A DNA stretch of 34,604 nt from Candidatus Contendibacter sp. (GTDB lineage Bacteria > Pseudomonadota > Gammaproteobacteria > Competibacterales > Competibacteraceae). The stretch lies in assembly GCA_008933795.1 (NCBI GenBank), contig WBUJ01000025.1, forward strand, positions 1 through 34,604, given 5' to 3'. Below, in pieces: positions 1-8,944 of the stretch (its first letter is position 1; the number at the start of each line of letters is the position of its first letter). The position numbers and the translations under genes are program-made. The notes beneath the pieces are model-generated. The model made no database searches. It worked only from the letters and a program-made list of their open reading frames with translations, and was not told the DNA's origin.

Positions 1-1
1 C

Positions 2-817
2 TTGCTGGGCCTGATCGTCGGCAGCTTTCTCAATGTGGTGATTTACCGCCTGCCGCTGATGATGGAGCGGGAATGGCGGGCGCAATGCGCGGAGCTGCTG
101 AACCAGCCCGATTCAGAGAGCGAACGCCCGGCTCTGACCCTGTGGGGACCGCGCTCGCAATGTCCGCACTGCGGTCATTTGATCCGGGCGGTGGAAAACA
201 TCCCGCTGCTCAGCTATGCCCGACAGCGCGGCCGCTGCGCCCACTGCGGCGCGGCGATCGGCCGCCAGTACCCGGCGGTGGAAGCGCTAAGCGGCGTCTT
301 GGCTGGCGTCGTCGCCTGGAAATACGGCTTCGGCTGGCCGGCGGCGGCGGCGCTGGTCTTTACCTGGATCCTGCTGGCGGCCAGCGTCATCGATTTTCGC
401 CATCAACTGCTGCCGGATGATCTGGTGCTGCCGTTGCTCTGGCTCGGGCTGTTCGCGGCGCTGTTCGGCCTGTTCGCCGCCCTGCCCAGCGCGGTCATCG
501 GCGCCATGGCCGGCTATCTGGCGCTCTGGTCGGTGTATCAACTTTTCCGGCTGCTGACCGGCAAGGAAGGGATGGGCCATGGCGACTTCAAACTGCTGGC
601 GGCGCTCGGCGCCTGGACCGGCTGGCAATACCTGGTCACCATCGTGCTGCTGTCATCGCTGGTGGGAGCGGTTTCCGGCTTGGCGCTGATTATGTTTCGT
701 GGTCGGGACCGGCGAGTCCCGATGCCGTTTGGCCCCTTTCTCGCCGCCGCCGGCTGGATCGCGCTGCTGTGGGGCGAAGCGGTCAATCGCGCCTACCTGA
801 ACTGGCTGGGACTGTAA
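2..817 (+). CDS. pilD: Prepilin peptidase / N-methyltransferase, 5' end outside window
   Basis: This is an inner-membrane aspartic protease that cleaves the leader of type IV prepilins and type II secretion pseudopilins and methylates the new N-terminus. The visible 271 residues begin inside the first membrane segment (GLIVGSFLNVVIYRLP), so the true start lies before the window. A cytoplasmic zinc-binding loop follows, with two CxxC pairs (CPHC and CAHC, near residues 54-83). The two catalytic aspartates of the GxGD family are seen in VIDFRHQLLPDD and GMGHGDFKLLAALGAW, among several hydrophobic helices. The stop codon is 2 nt before the coaE start, so the two genes are probably co-transcribed. 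In pseudomonads pilBC precede this gene, which is likely here too but is outside the window. The family call is firm; which secretion or pilus system it serves cannot be seen. Confidence 0.93.
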   Translation: MLGLIVGSFLNVVIYRLPLMMEREWRAQCAELLNQPDSESERPALTLWGPRSQCPHCGHLIRAVENIPLLSYARQRGRCAHCGAAIGRQYPAVEALSGVLAGVVAWKYGFGWPAAAALVFTWILLAASVIDFRHQLLPDDLVLPLLWLGLFAALFGLFAALPSAVIGAMAGYLALWSVYQLFRLLTGKEGMGHGDFKLLAALGAWTGWQYLVTIVLLSSLVGAVSGLALIMFRGRDRRVPMPFGPFLAAAGWIALLWGEAVNRAYLNWLGL

Positions 818-819
818 CC

Positions 820-1425
820 GTGCTGGTCATCGGGCTGACGGGCGGCATCGGCAGCGGCAAGACGGCGGTCAGCGACCGCTTCGCGCGACGCGGCATCCCG
901 GTCATCGACACCGACCTGCTCGCCCGCGAACTGGTTGAACCGGGCCAACCGGCCCTGGCCGACATTGCGGCCGAGTTTGGGCCGGACTGCCTCGATGACG
1001 AGGGCCGGCTGCATCGCGCGCGCCTGCGCGAACGGGTATTCGCTGACCCGGCGGGCCGCCGCCGGCTAGAAGCGATCCTGCATCCCTGCATCCGCGTTCT
1101 GGCGCGGGAACGAATCGCCCGGTTGACCACCCCCTACTGTCTGCTGGTCATTCCGCTGCTGGCGGAAACCGGGATGACCGATCTGGTGGATCGGGTGCTG
1201 GTGGTGGACGCGCCGGAAGCCGAGCGGATTCGCCGGGTCATGGCGCGCGATCGGATCGATGAAACCCAGGCCCGCCGCATCCTGGCCGCCCAAGCCGACC
1301 GGGATCAACGACTCGCGCTGGCGGACGAAATCGTGGAAAACGCCAGCGATCTGGCGGCGCTGGATCACCGGGTCGCCACCCTGCATCGGCATTACTCGAC
1401 CCTGGCCGCAACCCGGGCTTGCTGA
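820..1425 (+). CDS. coaE: Dephospho-CoA kinase
   Basis: This enzyme performs the last step of coenzyme A synthesis, ATP-dependent phosphorylation of the 3'-hydroxyl of dephospho-CoA, in the cytosol. The P-loop GGIGSGKT lies at residues 8-15, directly after the start, followed by the DTDLLARELV segment and the lid region (RVMARDRIDETQARR) typical of CoaE. I chose the GTG at 820 (201 aa). The reading frame is open further up to a GTG at 769, but that would add 17 residues overlapping pilD and lacking family character, while 820 puts the P-loop at the usual distance from the N-terminus. It starts 2 nt after the pilD stop, suggesting coupled translation. The pilD-coaE-zapD order is a common gammaproteobacterial arrangement. 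Confidence 0.95.
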   Translation: MLVIGLTGGIGSGKTAVSDRFARRGIPVIDTDLLARELVEPGQPALADIAAEFGPDCLDDEGRLHRARLRERVFADPAGRRRLEAILHPCIRVLARERIARLTTPYCLLVIPLLAETGMTDLVDRVLVVDAPEAERIRRVMARDRIDETQARRILAAQADRDQRLALADEIVENASDLAALDHRVATLHRHYSTLAATRAC

Positions 1426-1486
1426 CGAGCCTCGCCCGCGGGTCTGATTCCAACTTCCGACGATGACTGCGTCCGCGAGGACTATC

Positions 1487-2257
1487 GTGCCCCAGACCGT
1501 TTGTTACGAACAGCCCCTCAACGAACGCGCCCGCTCGCTGTTGCGCCTCGAATTCCTGTTCCACCAAGTCCATCACAGCCTGACTGGATGCTCGACCTGG
1601 GACAGTCGCGCGGCGCTGCAAGGTCTGTTCGACATCCTGGCCCTGACCGGACGCAACGAGTTTAAGGGCGACCTGCTCAAGGAACTGGAACGGCACGCCG
1701 CCACGCTCAATCGACTGCGATTGAATCCCGGCGTCCATGCCGCCACGCTGGACCACGTGCTGGCGGAAATCGGCGCGGTGATCGGCCGGATTCATCGGCT
1801 GGACAATTCGGCGCTGGAGACCGTGCGGCAAACCGATTTCCTGAACGCCATTCACAAGCGCAGTCAGACGCCTGGCGGAGCCTGCCGGTTCGATTTGCCG
1901 GCGCTTTACCACTGGTTGCAGCGGGATCCCGAGATCCGCGCCCAGTACCTGCGGGAGTGGCTGGCGCCCTTCGCGCCTCTGTGGGACGCCGTCGCCCTGA
2001 TTCTCCGGCTGATTCGCGACAGCGCCGTCCCGCAGCCGGAAATCGCTTACCGGGGTTTTTTTCAGCGCGGCCTCGACAGCAACACGCCCCATCAAATCAT
2101 CCGGGTATTGTTGCCGGCCGACGAGCCCTTGTTTCCGGAAATCAGCGGCGGACGGCATCGCTTCACGATTCACTTTTTGGAGCACCCGGACCCCAACCGC
2201 CGGGCGATTCAAAGCACGGACGACATTCCCTTCGAGTTGGCCTGCTGCGCGATTTGA
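1487..2257 (+). CDS. zapD: Cell division protein ZapD (FtsZ bundling factor)
   Basis: ZapD (formerly YacF/DUF1342) binds the C-terminal tail of FtsZ and cross-links protofilaments at the Z-ring. The signature N-terminus YEQPLNERARSLLRLEFLF is present, as are the helical bundle and a beta-rich end with QIIRVLLP and RFTIHFLE segments. I place the start at the GTG at 1487 (256 aa) because GAGGA sits 5 nt upstream and the protein then begins a few residues before the conserved motif. An ATG at 1463 would add 8 residues but has no visible ribosome binding site. Its 3' end runs 49 bp into the convergent mutT gene. The yacG gene that often follows zapD is missing here. Confidence 0.9.
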   Translation: MPQTVCYEQPLNERARSLLRLEFLFHQVHHSLTGCSTWDSRAALQGLFDILALTGRNEFKGDLLKELERHAATLNRLRLNPGVHAATLDHVLAEIGAVIGRIHRLDNSALETVRQTDFLNAIHKRSQTPGGACRFDLPALYHWLQRDPEIRAQYLREWLAPFAPLWDAVALILRLIRDSAVPQPEIAYRGFFQRGLDSNTPHQIIRVLLPADEPLFPEISGGRHRFTIHFLEHPDPNRRAIQSTDDIPFELACCAI

Positions 2258-2652
2258 GCGTGCTCCCAGCGTAACCGCTCGATGATCGGTTCGTCGGCGG
2301 CGGGAAAGGCGAAATCGGCCAACCGCGCAGGCGACGCCCACCTCAGCGGCTGACCCTCCCGACCGTGCGGTTCGCCGCCCCAGGCGGTTACCCGCCACAC
2401 ATCCAACAGCACGGTTTTGTCCGGATAGGCATGGCGGATTTGCAACCACGGTTCGGCGGCCCGAACGGTGATCCCCAATTCTTCGTGCAACTCGCGGCGG
2501 AGCGCCGCTTCCACCGATTCGGCCGCCTCTACCTTGCCGCCGGGAAATTCCCACCGCCCGCCCTGATGCGCGTGGTCGGGCCGGCGGGCGATCAAAAGCG
2601 CTCCGGCCGGATCGGCGACGATGCCCACCGCGACATGGACCGTCCCGCTCAC
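2209..2652 (-). CDS. mutT: 8-oxo-dGTP diphosphatase (MutT, Nudix hydrolase)
   Basis: MutT clears oxidised 8-oxo-dGTP from the nucleotide pool and so prevents A:T to C:G transversions. The 147-residue product has a complete Nudix box (GX5EX7REUXEEXGU) at residues 39-61, with E45, R53-E54 and E57-E58 all present. The N-terminal strand [20 protein letters not shown] is typical of MutT. The start is a GTG overlapping the argJ stop as GTGA (2649-2652), so translation is probably coupled to argJ. The 3' end overlaps the convergent zapD by 49 bp. The secA-argJ-mutT order on one strand matches other non-enteric gammaproteobacteria. Some homologues carry a C-terminal thiamine-phosphate synthase domain, and this one does not. 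Confidence 0.94.
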   Translation of the reverse strand: MSGTVHVAVGIVADPAGALLIARRPDHAHQGGRWEFPGGKVEAAESVEAALRRELHEELGITVRAAEPWLQIRHAYPDKTVLLDVWRVTAWGGEPHGREGQPLRWASPARLADFAFPAADEPIIERLRWEHAQIAQQANSKGMSSVL

Positions 2653-3839
2653 GTCCGGTACTCGGCATTGATGCGCACGTAGTCGAACGACAGGTCCGTG
2701 GTCCAGATCCGCGCCGCCGCCTCGCCCCGGTCCAGTTCAACCCGGATGGCGATCTCGGGTCGCGCCATGACCTGCTGGCCCTGCTCTTCCGTGTAGCCCG
2801 GCGCGCGGCCGCCAGCGCGGACGATGCAAACCTCGTCCAGATGGATCGCGACCCGGTCGATAGCCAAATCCGCCACTCCGGCCCGGCCCACCGCCGCCAG
2901 AATCCGGCCCCAGTTGGGATCGGACGCGAAAAACGCGGTCTTGACCAGCGGGGAATGGGCAATGGCATAGGCGACCCGCCGACACTCGACCACGTCGCGG
3001 CCTCCCTCGACCCGCACGGTGATGAACTTGGTCGCGCCCTCGCCATCGTGGATGATGGCCCGCGCCAAGTCGCTACAGACCTCGCGCACCGCCGTGGCGA
3101 AGCGGGCATAGTCCTCGCCCTCCCCCGGCACGCTCGCTCCGGATTGGCCGGTCGCCAGCAACAGGCAGGCGTCGTTGGTGGAGGTGTCGCCGTCCACGGT
3201 GATGGCGTTGAAGGACTCGGCGACCGCGTCCGCCAGCACCGGCCGCAGCACGGTTTCATCTGCGGCGGCGTCGGTGGCGACGAAAGCCAACAGGGTCGCC
3301 ATGTCCGGACAAATCATGCCCGCGCCCTTGGCGATGCCGGTCACCGTCACGTCCCGCCCGTCGAGATTCAACCGCCGCGACGCCCACTTGGGTCGGGTGT
3401 CGGTGGTCATGATGCCGTGGGCGGCCTCGGTCCAGCCGTCCGGCCGCAGCGCCGCCAGCGCCGCCGGCAGGCCCGTCACCACGCGAAACAGCGGCAACGG
3501 CTCGCCGATGACGCCGGTGGAAAATGGCAGTACTTCTTCGGGCCGGCAACCGACTCGTTCCGCCAGCGCCCGGCAACTCGCTTCGGCGTCCACCAGCCCT
3601 TGCCGACCGGTGCCGGCGTTGGCGTTGCCGGTGTTGATCACCAGGTAACGGGGGCTGGCGGCGGCCAGATGGGTCCGCGCCACGATCACTGGCGCGGCGC
3701 AAAAAGCGTTGCGGGTGAACACGGCGGCAGCCCGGGTTCCCGCCGCCGCTTCGATCACCACCAGATCGCGGCGGTCGGGATACTTGATGCCGGCGCAAGT
3801 CGCGCCCAGCCGGATGCCGGCGACGGTCAACGGTTCCAT
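2649..3839 (-). CDS. argJ: Glutamate N-acetyltransferase / amino-acid N-acetyltransferase (ArgJ)
   Basis: ArgJ moves the acetyl group from N-acetylornithine to glutamate (the recycling step of arginine synthesis) and in some bacteria also makes N-acetylglutamate from acetyl-CoA. The 396-residue precursor has the autocleavage region [16 protein letters not shown]; by family knowledge the chain is cut between A181 and T182, and T182 is the nucleophile. The TTDTRPK and [10 protein letters not shown] motifs are also present. The start at 3839 is chosen because AGGAGGAG lies just upstream and the sequence [12 protein letters not shown] is a normal ArgJ N-terminus. The open frame continues far upstream inside secA without meaning. 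The gene begins 13 nt after secA and its stop overlaps mutT. Whether it is mono- or bifunctional cannot be read from the sequence. Confidence 0.95.
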   Translation of the reverse strand: MEPLTVAGIRLGATCAGIKYPDRRDLVVIEAAAGTRAAAVFTRNAFCAAPVIVARTHLAAASPRYLVINTGNANAGTGRQGLVDAEASCRALAERVGCRPEEVLPFSTGVIGEPLPLFRVVTGLPAALAALRPDGWTEAAHGIMTTDTRPKWASRRLNLDGRDVTVTGIAKGAGMICPDMATLLAFVATDAAADETVLRPVLADAVAESFNAITVDGDTSTNDACLLLATGQSGASVPGEGEDYARFATAVREVCSDLARAIIHDGEGATKFITVRVEGGRDVVECRRVAYAIAHSPLVKTAFFASDPNWGRILAAVGRAGVADLAIDRVAIHLDEVCIVRAGGRAPGYTEEQGQQVMARPEIAIRVELDRGEAAARIWTTDLSFDYVRINAEYRT

Positions 3840-3852
3840 GTGCGTCTCCTCC

Positions 3853-6576
3853 TCAGTCCAACTGCCCATGGCAGTGCTTGTACTTCTTGCCCGAACCGCA
3901 CGGGCAGGGTTCGTTGCGACCGACCTTGCGGCCTTCGCGCACGAAAGGCGTGTGGGCGGCTTCCTCCGGTTGCTGGCGAAGCTCGCCCGACCCGTCATCC
4001 TCGGCCTCGCCTTCGGCCAGCACCGGCGCCTCGGCGTGGACGAAATGCAGCGCGGCGGGCTCGGGTCGGCGCGGCTCCGGGATCGGCGCCGGCTCGGCCT
4101 GGAACTGGGCGCGCACGAGGAAACCGACCGCTTCCTGATGGATGCGCTGCACCAGCGCCTGGAACATCTCGAAGGCTTCGCGCTTGTATTCCTGTTTGGG
4201 ATTTTTTTGGGCGTAGCCGCGCAAGTGAATACCCTGACGCAGATAGTCCATCGCCGCCAGATGCTCGCGCCAGTGGCCATCCAACACTTGCAGCAGCACC
4301 GCTTTCTCGAACTGCCGCATCCAGGGCGGGCCCACCTGGGCTTCCTTGGCGGCGTAGACCTGTTCCAGTTCGGCATGGATTCGCTCGCGCAGTGGCTCCT
4401 CGTGCAGGTTGGAGTCGGCGTCCAGCCAGGCGCGGAGCGGCAGGCCCAGGCCAAATTCCCGCTCCAGCGCCTCCTCCAGCCCGGCCACGTTCCATTGTTC
4501 CTCCAAAGTCTGCGGCGGGATGAACGGATCGATCACCTGCTTGAGCACGTCGGCGCGCATGTTCTTCAAGGTGGCCGATACGTCCTCGGCTTCCATCAAT
4601 TCGTTGCGCCAGGCGTACATCACCTTGCGCTGGTCGTTGGCGACGTCGTCGAACTCCAGCAGGTTTTTGCGGATGTCGAAGTTGTGAGCCTCAACCTTGC
4701 GCTGGGCGTTTTCAATCGCCTTGGTCACCCACGGGTGCTCGATGGCCTCGCCCTTCTCCATGCCCAGCTTCTGCATCAGCCCCGCCACCCGGTCGGAGGC
4801 GAAGATGCGCAACAGGTTGTCTTGCAACGACAGGTAAAACCGGCTGGAGCCGGGATCGCCCTGCCGGCCGGAGCGACCGCGCAACTGGTTGTCGATGCGC
4901 CGCGATTCGTGGCGCTCGGTGCCGATGACGTGCAGGCCGCCGGCGGCCACCACCTGCTCGTGCCGCTGTTGCCAGCCCTGCCGCGCCGCTTCGCGGGCCG
5001 CTTCCTCGATCTCGGCGCCCATGGCTTTCAGTTCGGCTTGCCAATTGCCGCCCAGCACGATATCGGTGCCGCGTCCGGCCATGTTGGTGGCGATCGTCAC
5101 CACGCCCGGCCGACCGGCCTGGGCGATGATCTCCGCCTCCCGCTCGTGCTGCTTGGCGTTCAACACCTCGTGGGGAATCTTTTCCTTGGCCAGCAACCCC
5201 GATAACAGCTCCGACACTTCGATGGAGGTGGTGCCGACCAGGGTCGGCTGGCCGCGCTTTCGACAGTCGCGGATATCCTCCAGCACCGCGTCGAATTTTT
5301 CGTTCGGGGTCAAAAACACCAGATCGCCCTTGTCCTCGCGGATCATCTTCAGATGAGTGGGCACCACGACGACTTCCAACCCATAAATCTGCTGAAACTC
5401 GAAGGCTTCGGTGTCGGCGGTGCCGGTCATGCCAGCCAGCTTCTGGTACAGGCGGAAGTAGTTCTGAAAGGTGATCGAGGCCAGGGTCTGGTTCTCGGCT
5501 TGAATCGGAACCCCTTCCTTGGCTTCAATGGCCTGGTGCAAGCCATCCGACCAGCGCCGGCCCGGCATGGTGCGGCCGGTAAACTCGTCCACGATGATGA
5601 CCTCGCCACCGCGCACGATGTACTCCACGTCGCGGTGAAACAGCGCGTGCGCCCGCAAACAGGCGTTGAGATGGTGAAACACGCCGAGGTTGGCGGCGTC
5701 GTACAGGCTGTCGCCCACCCGCAGCAGTCCTACTTCCAGCAGCAGGTCCTCGACCCGTTCGTGGCCGGCCTCGGTCAGATAAACCTGCTTGGTCTTTTCA
5801 TCCACCCAGTAATCGCCCGGCCCTTCCTCTTCCTTCTGCCGGGTCAGGCGCGGCACGATCTCGTTGACCTTGCGATAGAGTTCGGAGCTTTCCTCGGCCG
5901 GACCCGAGATGATCAGCGGAGTGCGCGCCTCGTCGATCAGGATCGAGTCCACCTCGTCCACCAGGGCGTAATGCAGCGGCCGCTGCACTTTTTGATCCAG
6001 GCCGAAGGCCATGTTGTCGCGCAGGTAGTCGAAGCCGTATTCGTTGTTGGTGCCGTAGGTGATGTCGGCGCCATAGGCGGCGCGTTTTTCCTCGGGACTC
6101 ATGCCGGCGATGACGACCCCGACGCTCATCCCAAGAAACTGATAAATCTGGCCCATCCAGTCGGCGTCGCGGCGGGCCAGATAGTCGTTGACCGTCACCA
6201 CGTGGACGCCCTTGCCGGTCAGCGCGTTGAGATACACCGTCAGCGTCGCCACCAGGGTCTTGCCCTCGCCGGTGCGCATTTCGGCGATTTTGCCCTCGTG
6301 CAGCACCATACCGCCGATCAACTGCACGTCGAAATGGCGCATGTCCAGGGTGCGCTTGCTGGCCTCGCGCACCACCGCGAACGCCTCTGGCAACAGCCCG
6401 TCCACGGTTTCGCCCTTCGCCAAGCGGTTCTTGAATTCGTCGGTCTTGGCGCGCAGGTCCGCGTCGCTCAAAGCCGCGATCCCCGGTTCCAGGGCGTTGA
6501 TTCGATCTGCGACCTTGCGCATCCGGCGGAGTACGCGGTCGTTGCGGCTGCCAAAAATTGTTTTCAGAATGTTCAT
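3853..6576 (-). CDS. secA: Preprotein translocase ATPase SecA
   Basis: SecA is the ATPase motor that drives preproteins through SecYEG at the inner membrane. The 907-residue protein is full length. Walker A is GEGKT at 103-107, the DEAD-type motif [11 protein letters not shown] is at 207-217, the arginine-rich motif [13 protein letters not shown] lies in the second nucleotide-binding domain, and the C-terminal zinc site is [13 protein letters not shown] with C891, C893, C902 and H903, which binds SecB and phospholipid. The ATG at 6576 gives the normal start [14 protein letters not shown]. No secM-like leader lies upstream. Instead the start codon overlaps, as ATGA, the end of a decayed vapC reading frame, and only a weak GGTGA is visible as ribosome binding site. 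Transcription may therefore come from the accessory region upstream. Confidence 0.97.
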   Translation of the reverse strand: MNILKTIFGSRNDRVLRRMRKVADRINALEPGIAALSDADLRAKTDEFKNRLAKGETVDGLLPEAFAVVREASKRTLDMRHFDVQLIGGMVLHEGKIAEMRTGEGKTLVATLTVYLNALTGKGVHVVTVNDYLARRDADWMGQIYQFLGMSVGVVIAGMSPEEKRAAYGADITYGTNNEYGFDYLRDNMAFGLDQKVQRPLHYALVDEVDSILIDEARTPLIISGPAEESSELYRKVNEIVPRLTRQKEEEGPGDYWVDEKTKQVYLTEAGHERVEDLLLEVGLLRVGDSLYDAANLGVFHHLNACLRAHALFHRDVEYIVRGGEVIIVDEFTGRTMPGRRWSDGLHQAIEAKEGVPIQAENQTLASITFQNYFRLYQKLAGMTGTADTEAFEFQQIYGLEVVVVPTHLKMIREDKGDLVFLTPNEKFDAVLEDIRDCRKRGQPTLVGTTSIEVSELLSGLLAKEKIPHEVLNAKQHEREAEIIAQAGRPGVVTIATNMAGRGTDIVLGGNWQAELKAMGAEIEEAAREAARQGWQQRHEQVVAAGGLHVIGTERHESRRIDNQLRGRSGRQGDPGSSRFYLSLQDNLLRIFASDRVAGLMQKLGMEKGEAIEHPWVTKAIENAQRKVEAHNFDIRKNLLEFDDVANDQRKVMYAWRNELMEAEDVSATLKNMRADVLKQVIDPFIPPQTLEEQWNVAGLEEALEREFGLGLPLRAWLDADSNLHEEPLRERIHAELEQVYAAKEAQVGPPWMRQFEKAVLLQVLDGHWREHLAAMDYLRQGIHLRGYAQKNPKQEYKREAFEMFQALVQRIHQEAVGFLVRAQFQAEPAPIPEPRRPEPAALHFVHAEAPVLAEGEAEDDGSGELRQQPEEAAHTPFVREGRKVGRNEPCPCGSGKKYKHCHGQLD

Positions 6577-6998
6577 GAATGTTTATCACCAAGATGTAGT
6601 TCAGCCTGCCAATCTTCCACCATTAAGCCAGGTACGCGGGTAAATTCGCGAGTGTTGTGAGTGACGACAACCAATCCGTGAGCGCGGGCAATAGCGGCGA
6701 TTTGCAGGTCGTAAGGGCCAATCGGGTTACCTTAGCGGGTTAGGGCGGCGCGGATTTCGCCGAAATACTGCGCGGCTTCGCTGGAAAATGGCAGGCTAGG
6801 CAACCAAATTAACAAGGTCAATAAACGATTGCGGTTTTTCTTTGGGTTACCGCTTTTATAGACTCCGTACCACAACTCTGCCTCAACCGGCGTGCAAAGC
6901 CGCAGTTGATCTCGACCTACTCGATGAACCTGCTCTACAAAATTGATGTTATTTTTCATCAATGTGATTACGGCATTCGTATCGAGTAGATAAGCCAT
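6573..6998 (-). pseudogene. VapC-type PIN-domain toxin, interrupted by an in-frame stop
   Basis: This reading frame would encode a 141-residue PIN-domain ribonuclease toxin but has a TAA at 6732-6734 after residue 88. Residues 1-88 start MAYLLDTNAVITLMK (acidic residue D6) and contain VEAELWYGVY (E41). Directly after the stop, in the same frame, the family sequence continues with GNPIGPYDLQIAAIARAHG (D97) and VVVTHNTREF, and ends at a TGA overlapping the secA start. The catalytic aspartate D97 lies beyond the stop, so the 88-residue product should be inactive. The start overlaps the upstream antitoxin gene as TGATG. A single base change restores an amino-acid codon, so a recent mutation or a sequencing error are both possible. 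Confidence 0.85.
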
Positions 6999-7240
6999 CA
7001 ATCCAATTCCTCACGTGGTGTATCAATGCCCAAATCATCGTCAGTAATATCATCTGGGAAATCATCCCCCAAAGTTCCTGCTACTGCTGCGAGGAAAGCA
7101 TCGGTATCGCTTGGCGATTTAGGCGCAATCCGAACCGTACCATAGCGTTGTTCAAGGAATTCGATGAAATCCAATGCCTCCCGCGCGGCTTTTTCAGGCA
7201 AATGGAGGCTATAGTGGTAAATGGTTTCGGCTAAGGTCAT
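6998..7240 (-). CDS. VapB-like antitoxin of the broken VapC
   Basis: This is a small acidic protein of about 80 residues starting MTLAETIYHYSLHLPEKAARE, followed by a helix (ALDFIEFLEQRYG) and an acidic tail (DDFPDDITDDDLG). This layout fits the DUF2281/VapB class of antitoxins that bind a PIN toxin through a flexible acidic C-terminus. I chose the ATG at 7240 because AGGAG lies 8 nt upstream. A TTG two codons earlier is also possible. The stop overlaps the vapC start as TGATG, the usual antitoxin-first arrangement. The base composition is lower in GC than the surrounding core genes, which suits an acquired element. Its role now that the toxin is interrupted is unclear. It could still neutralise a related toxin or repress the promoter upstream. 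Confidence 0.72.
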   Translation of the reverse strand: MTLAETIYHYSLHLPEKAAREALDFIEFLEQRYGTVRIAPKSPSDTDAFLAAVAGTLGDDFPDDITDDDLGIDTPREELD

Positions 7241-7260
7241 CGTCAATGCTCCTCCAGTAA

Positions 7261-7288
7261 ATTATGAAATCAAAGAATTAACAGTCAG
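7261..7288 (-). promoter_or_regulatory. Possible sigma-70 promoter of the vapBC remnant, maybe secA
   Basis: On the minus strand a CTGACT (-35, 4 of 6 matches) and a CATAAT (-10, 5 of 6) are separated by 16 nt. The -10 element lies about 20 nt before the antitoxin ATG. Because the vapBC frames run directly into secA, this could also drive secA. The match is by eye only. Confidence 0.4.
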
Positions 7289-7298
7289 TTGTGGTTTA

Positions 7299-8738
7299 TC
7301 ACAATGCCATGATCAATAGATTGCATCGTGCGTACCCATATCGAGTAGCAAGATGACCTTCTGCTGGGTAAGTGTTTGTTCGATATGCGATTGCAGTTGT
7401 GGATTGTGGTAAATAAACTTCCGGAAGGACCGTTGAAAATGAGGAGTTAATATCAGTTCCCGAATCATGTTGCAGATTTATCCCTTCGGCGCAGTCCTGA
7501 CCACTGTGCGCGCGAAAGAACTTGCGCGCCTTGCGCGGCAACGCCAGAATCCGTTGGAACCATTCGGGCTGCTGCTCCTTCACGCCCAGAATCAGCCGCA
7601 AATACTTGAGTTCGCTCTTTGGCTCCACCGGGTCGCCCTCCGCCGCCTTCCTGGAATTGATGCGGTCAAACAGATTGTGCGAAGTGTTCGCAATCACCGC
7701 CTGCCGCTGTTCCGGGCTGGATGCGGAACTGAAAAACAGGGTTCCGGATTCCACCTCCGCTTTCGTCCGCCAACCCGGACTGTTTTCATCCAGCAAGCTC
7801 GGTGGAGCAATGACCAGGCAGCGGCCATCCAGTTGCAAGGCCAGCAACGCCGAAATAAAAGTCTTGCCCAGGCCGACGATATCGGCGATAAACACGCCGC
7901 CATAGGTTTTGAGCATTTGCTGCGCGGTAAAAATCGCATCCTCCTGATATTGCAACTTCCTGAAATTCGCCGGCAGGTTTTCAGGATTCAGTCGGGAGCG
8001 GTCGCCCAAATAATCGCGGAAATATTCCGCCAGGAACTTCAAATAGAGTTTGTAAGGCGTGAAGAACGCAAACAGCGATTCTTGCTCCACAACCTGAAGA
8101 ATCGTTTCATGCACATCCCTGACATCCACCGCATCCACCCACAACTCATTAAACCGGTGCAGCGCGTAATCATGATCCTCCGGTTCATTGAGCAACACAT
8201 TAAACTCCAGATGGCCCTGCAAACCGCTGTAGGAAAAGTTGCTCGACCCCGTGATCACATAAGCATGATTGACATCCGGCAGCGGTTGCGCTGGCGTCAG
8301 AATGTAAACCTTGGCATGAATATTCTGTTCCCGATACAGCTTGACGGTCAGTTTGCCCGAACGAATCCACTCGATAAATTTACGGAAGCCCGTTTCAATG
8401 CAAAGCAAATCATCCGCCTGAACCAACTCACTGCGCACCATACCGCCCAAAATTCGCCTGATTTCGGCGGTGGACTGGGCAGCTTCCGCCGCCGGGTCAC
8501 GCGCAATTTGCAGCAAACCACAAACGGCCTGCTCATTTTTCAGACCGATCAGAATGCGGATTTTCTCGACCAGTTCCAGCGCGGGGTAGAGTCGGAAGAA
8601 CCCGCTGATAAAAAAATAACCCACCAGACAATCGAAGTTCCGCGTTCCTGGCAAAATCGTCTCCAACCGCTGGCTCAGCGTGTTTTCACCCTGATTCGTC
8701 AGGAATTTTTTGGGGGAGACTGGAACGGAGATCGGCAT
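7299..8738 (-). pseudogene. Phospholipase D / SNF2-type helicase, internally deleted
   Basis: The frame starts at an ATG at 8738 with MPISVPVSPKKFLTNQGENT and encodes about 420 residues of family character. A PLD-like nuclease domain comes first (IHAKVYIL with H141 and K143, then GSSNFSYSGL near 165-173). After this comes the beginning of a helicase: LQYQEDAIF (motif Q-like), Walker A IADIVGLGKT at 285-293, and VIAPPSLLDENSPG. Here the sequence jumps near residue 322 to what looks like the far C-terminal part of such helicases (SELKYLRLILGVKEQQPEWF and LALPRKARKF). The DEAH box and motifs III-VI are absent. The last 55 or so codons run out of frame over the RelE remnant, so the natural end is lost too. 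Intact relatives are roughly 1000 residues long (family knowledge). The product could bind DNA or ATP at most; I call it a pseudogene. Confidence 0.78.
7313..7468 (-). pseudogene. RelE-family toxin remnant with internal deletion
   Basis: A 51-residue frame starts MIRELILTPHFQRSFRKF and runs through HNPQLQSHIEQTLTQ, which is how RelE/StbE-type mRNA interferase toxins begin. It then jumps directly to QKVILLLDMGTHDAIY, the typical C-terminal strand of the same family. The middle of the fold (normally about 35-40 residues, with the H/K/L-K-G region and the central strands) is missing without a frame change. By inference this is a toxin that lost its core by deletion. No partner antitoxin frame is recognisable upstream. 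It lies inside the last part of the longer helicase-remnant frame, in a different reading frame. It is unlikely to be an active nuclease, although a 51-residue peptide could still be made. Confidence 0.7.
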
Positions 8739-8871
8739 GACGGGCCAGCAACGGGTTGTGAAAAACGAGCGGGGCAAACTCCGGTCAGCCGTCTCCTGAC
8801 GACGGGAAAATCTACCCCGGCAAGCGGACAATGATACCCCAGCGCCCGTTGTTGCGCCCCAAATAGCAATG
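8739..8871. other. Non-coding gap between helicase remnant and lpxC terminator
   Basis: About 130 bases with no recognisable gene. The minus-strand frame of the helicase remnant stays open through it but shows no family character before the ATG at 8738, and no Shine-Dalgarno sequence precedes that ATG. Confidence 0.5.
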
Positions 8872-8903
8872 AAAAACGGCCTCCCGGGATCGCCGGGAAG
8901 CCG
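8872..8903 (-). terminator. Intrinsic terminator of lpxC
   Basis: On the minus strand an 11-bp stem (CGGCTTCCCGG pairing with CCGGGAGGCCG, one G-T pair) with a 5-nt loop is followed directly by TTTTT. It starts about 40 nt after the lpxC stop codon. This is a textbook Rho-independent terminator. It separates the lpxC transcript from the accessory scar and secA, so secA needs its own promoter. Confidence 0.85.
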
Positions 8904-8944
8904 CAGGGAAAGGGGATCGGGGATAAAACCAGAATTGCGAAGCT

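Noticed and set aside
3841..6576. secM-like arrest leader upstream of secA
   Set aside because: The bases before secA are the vapC remnant; no secretion leader with an arrest motif is present.
2841..6660. Long plus-strand open frames opposite argJ and secA
   Set aside because: Same reason: antisense frames kept open by GC-rich codons of clear minus-strand genes.
6573..8944. Complete DISARM or BREX system
   Set aside because: DISARM keeps PLD and helicase in separate proteins with DrmA and DrmB, and BREX needs PglZ and BrxC; none of these is visible in the window.
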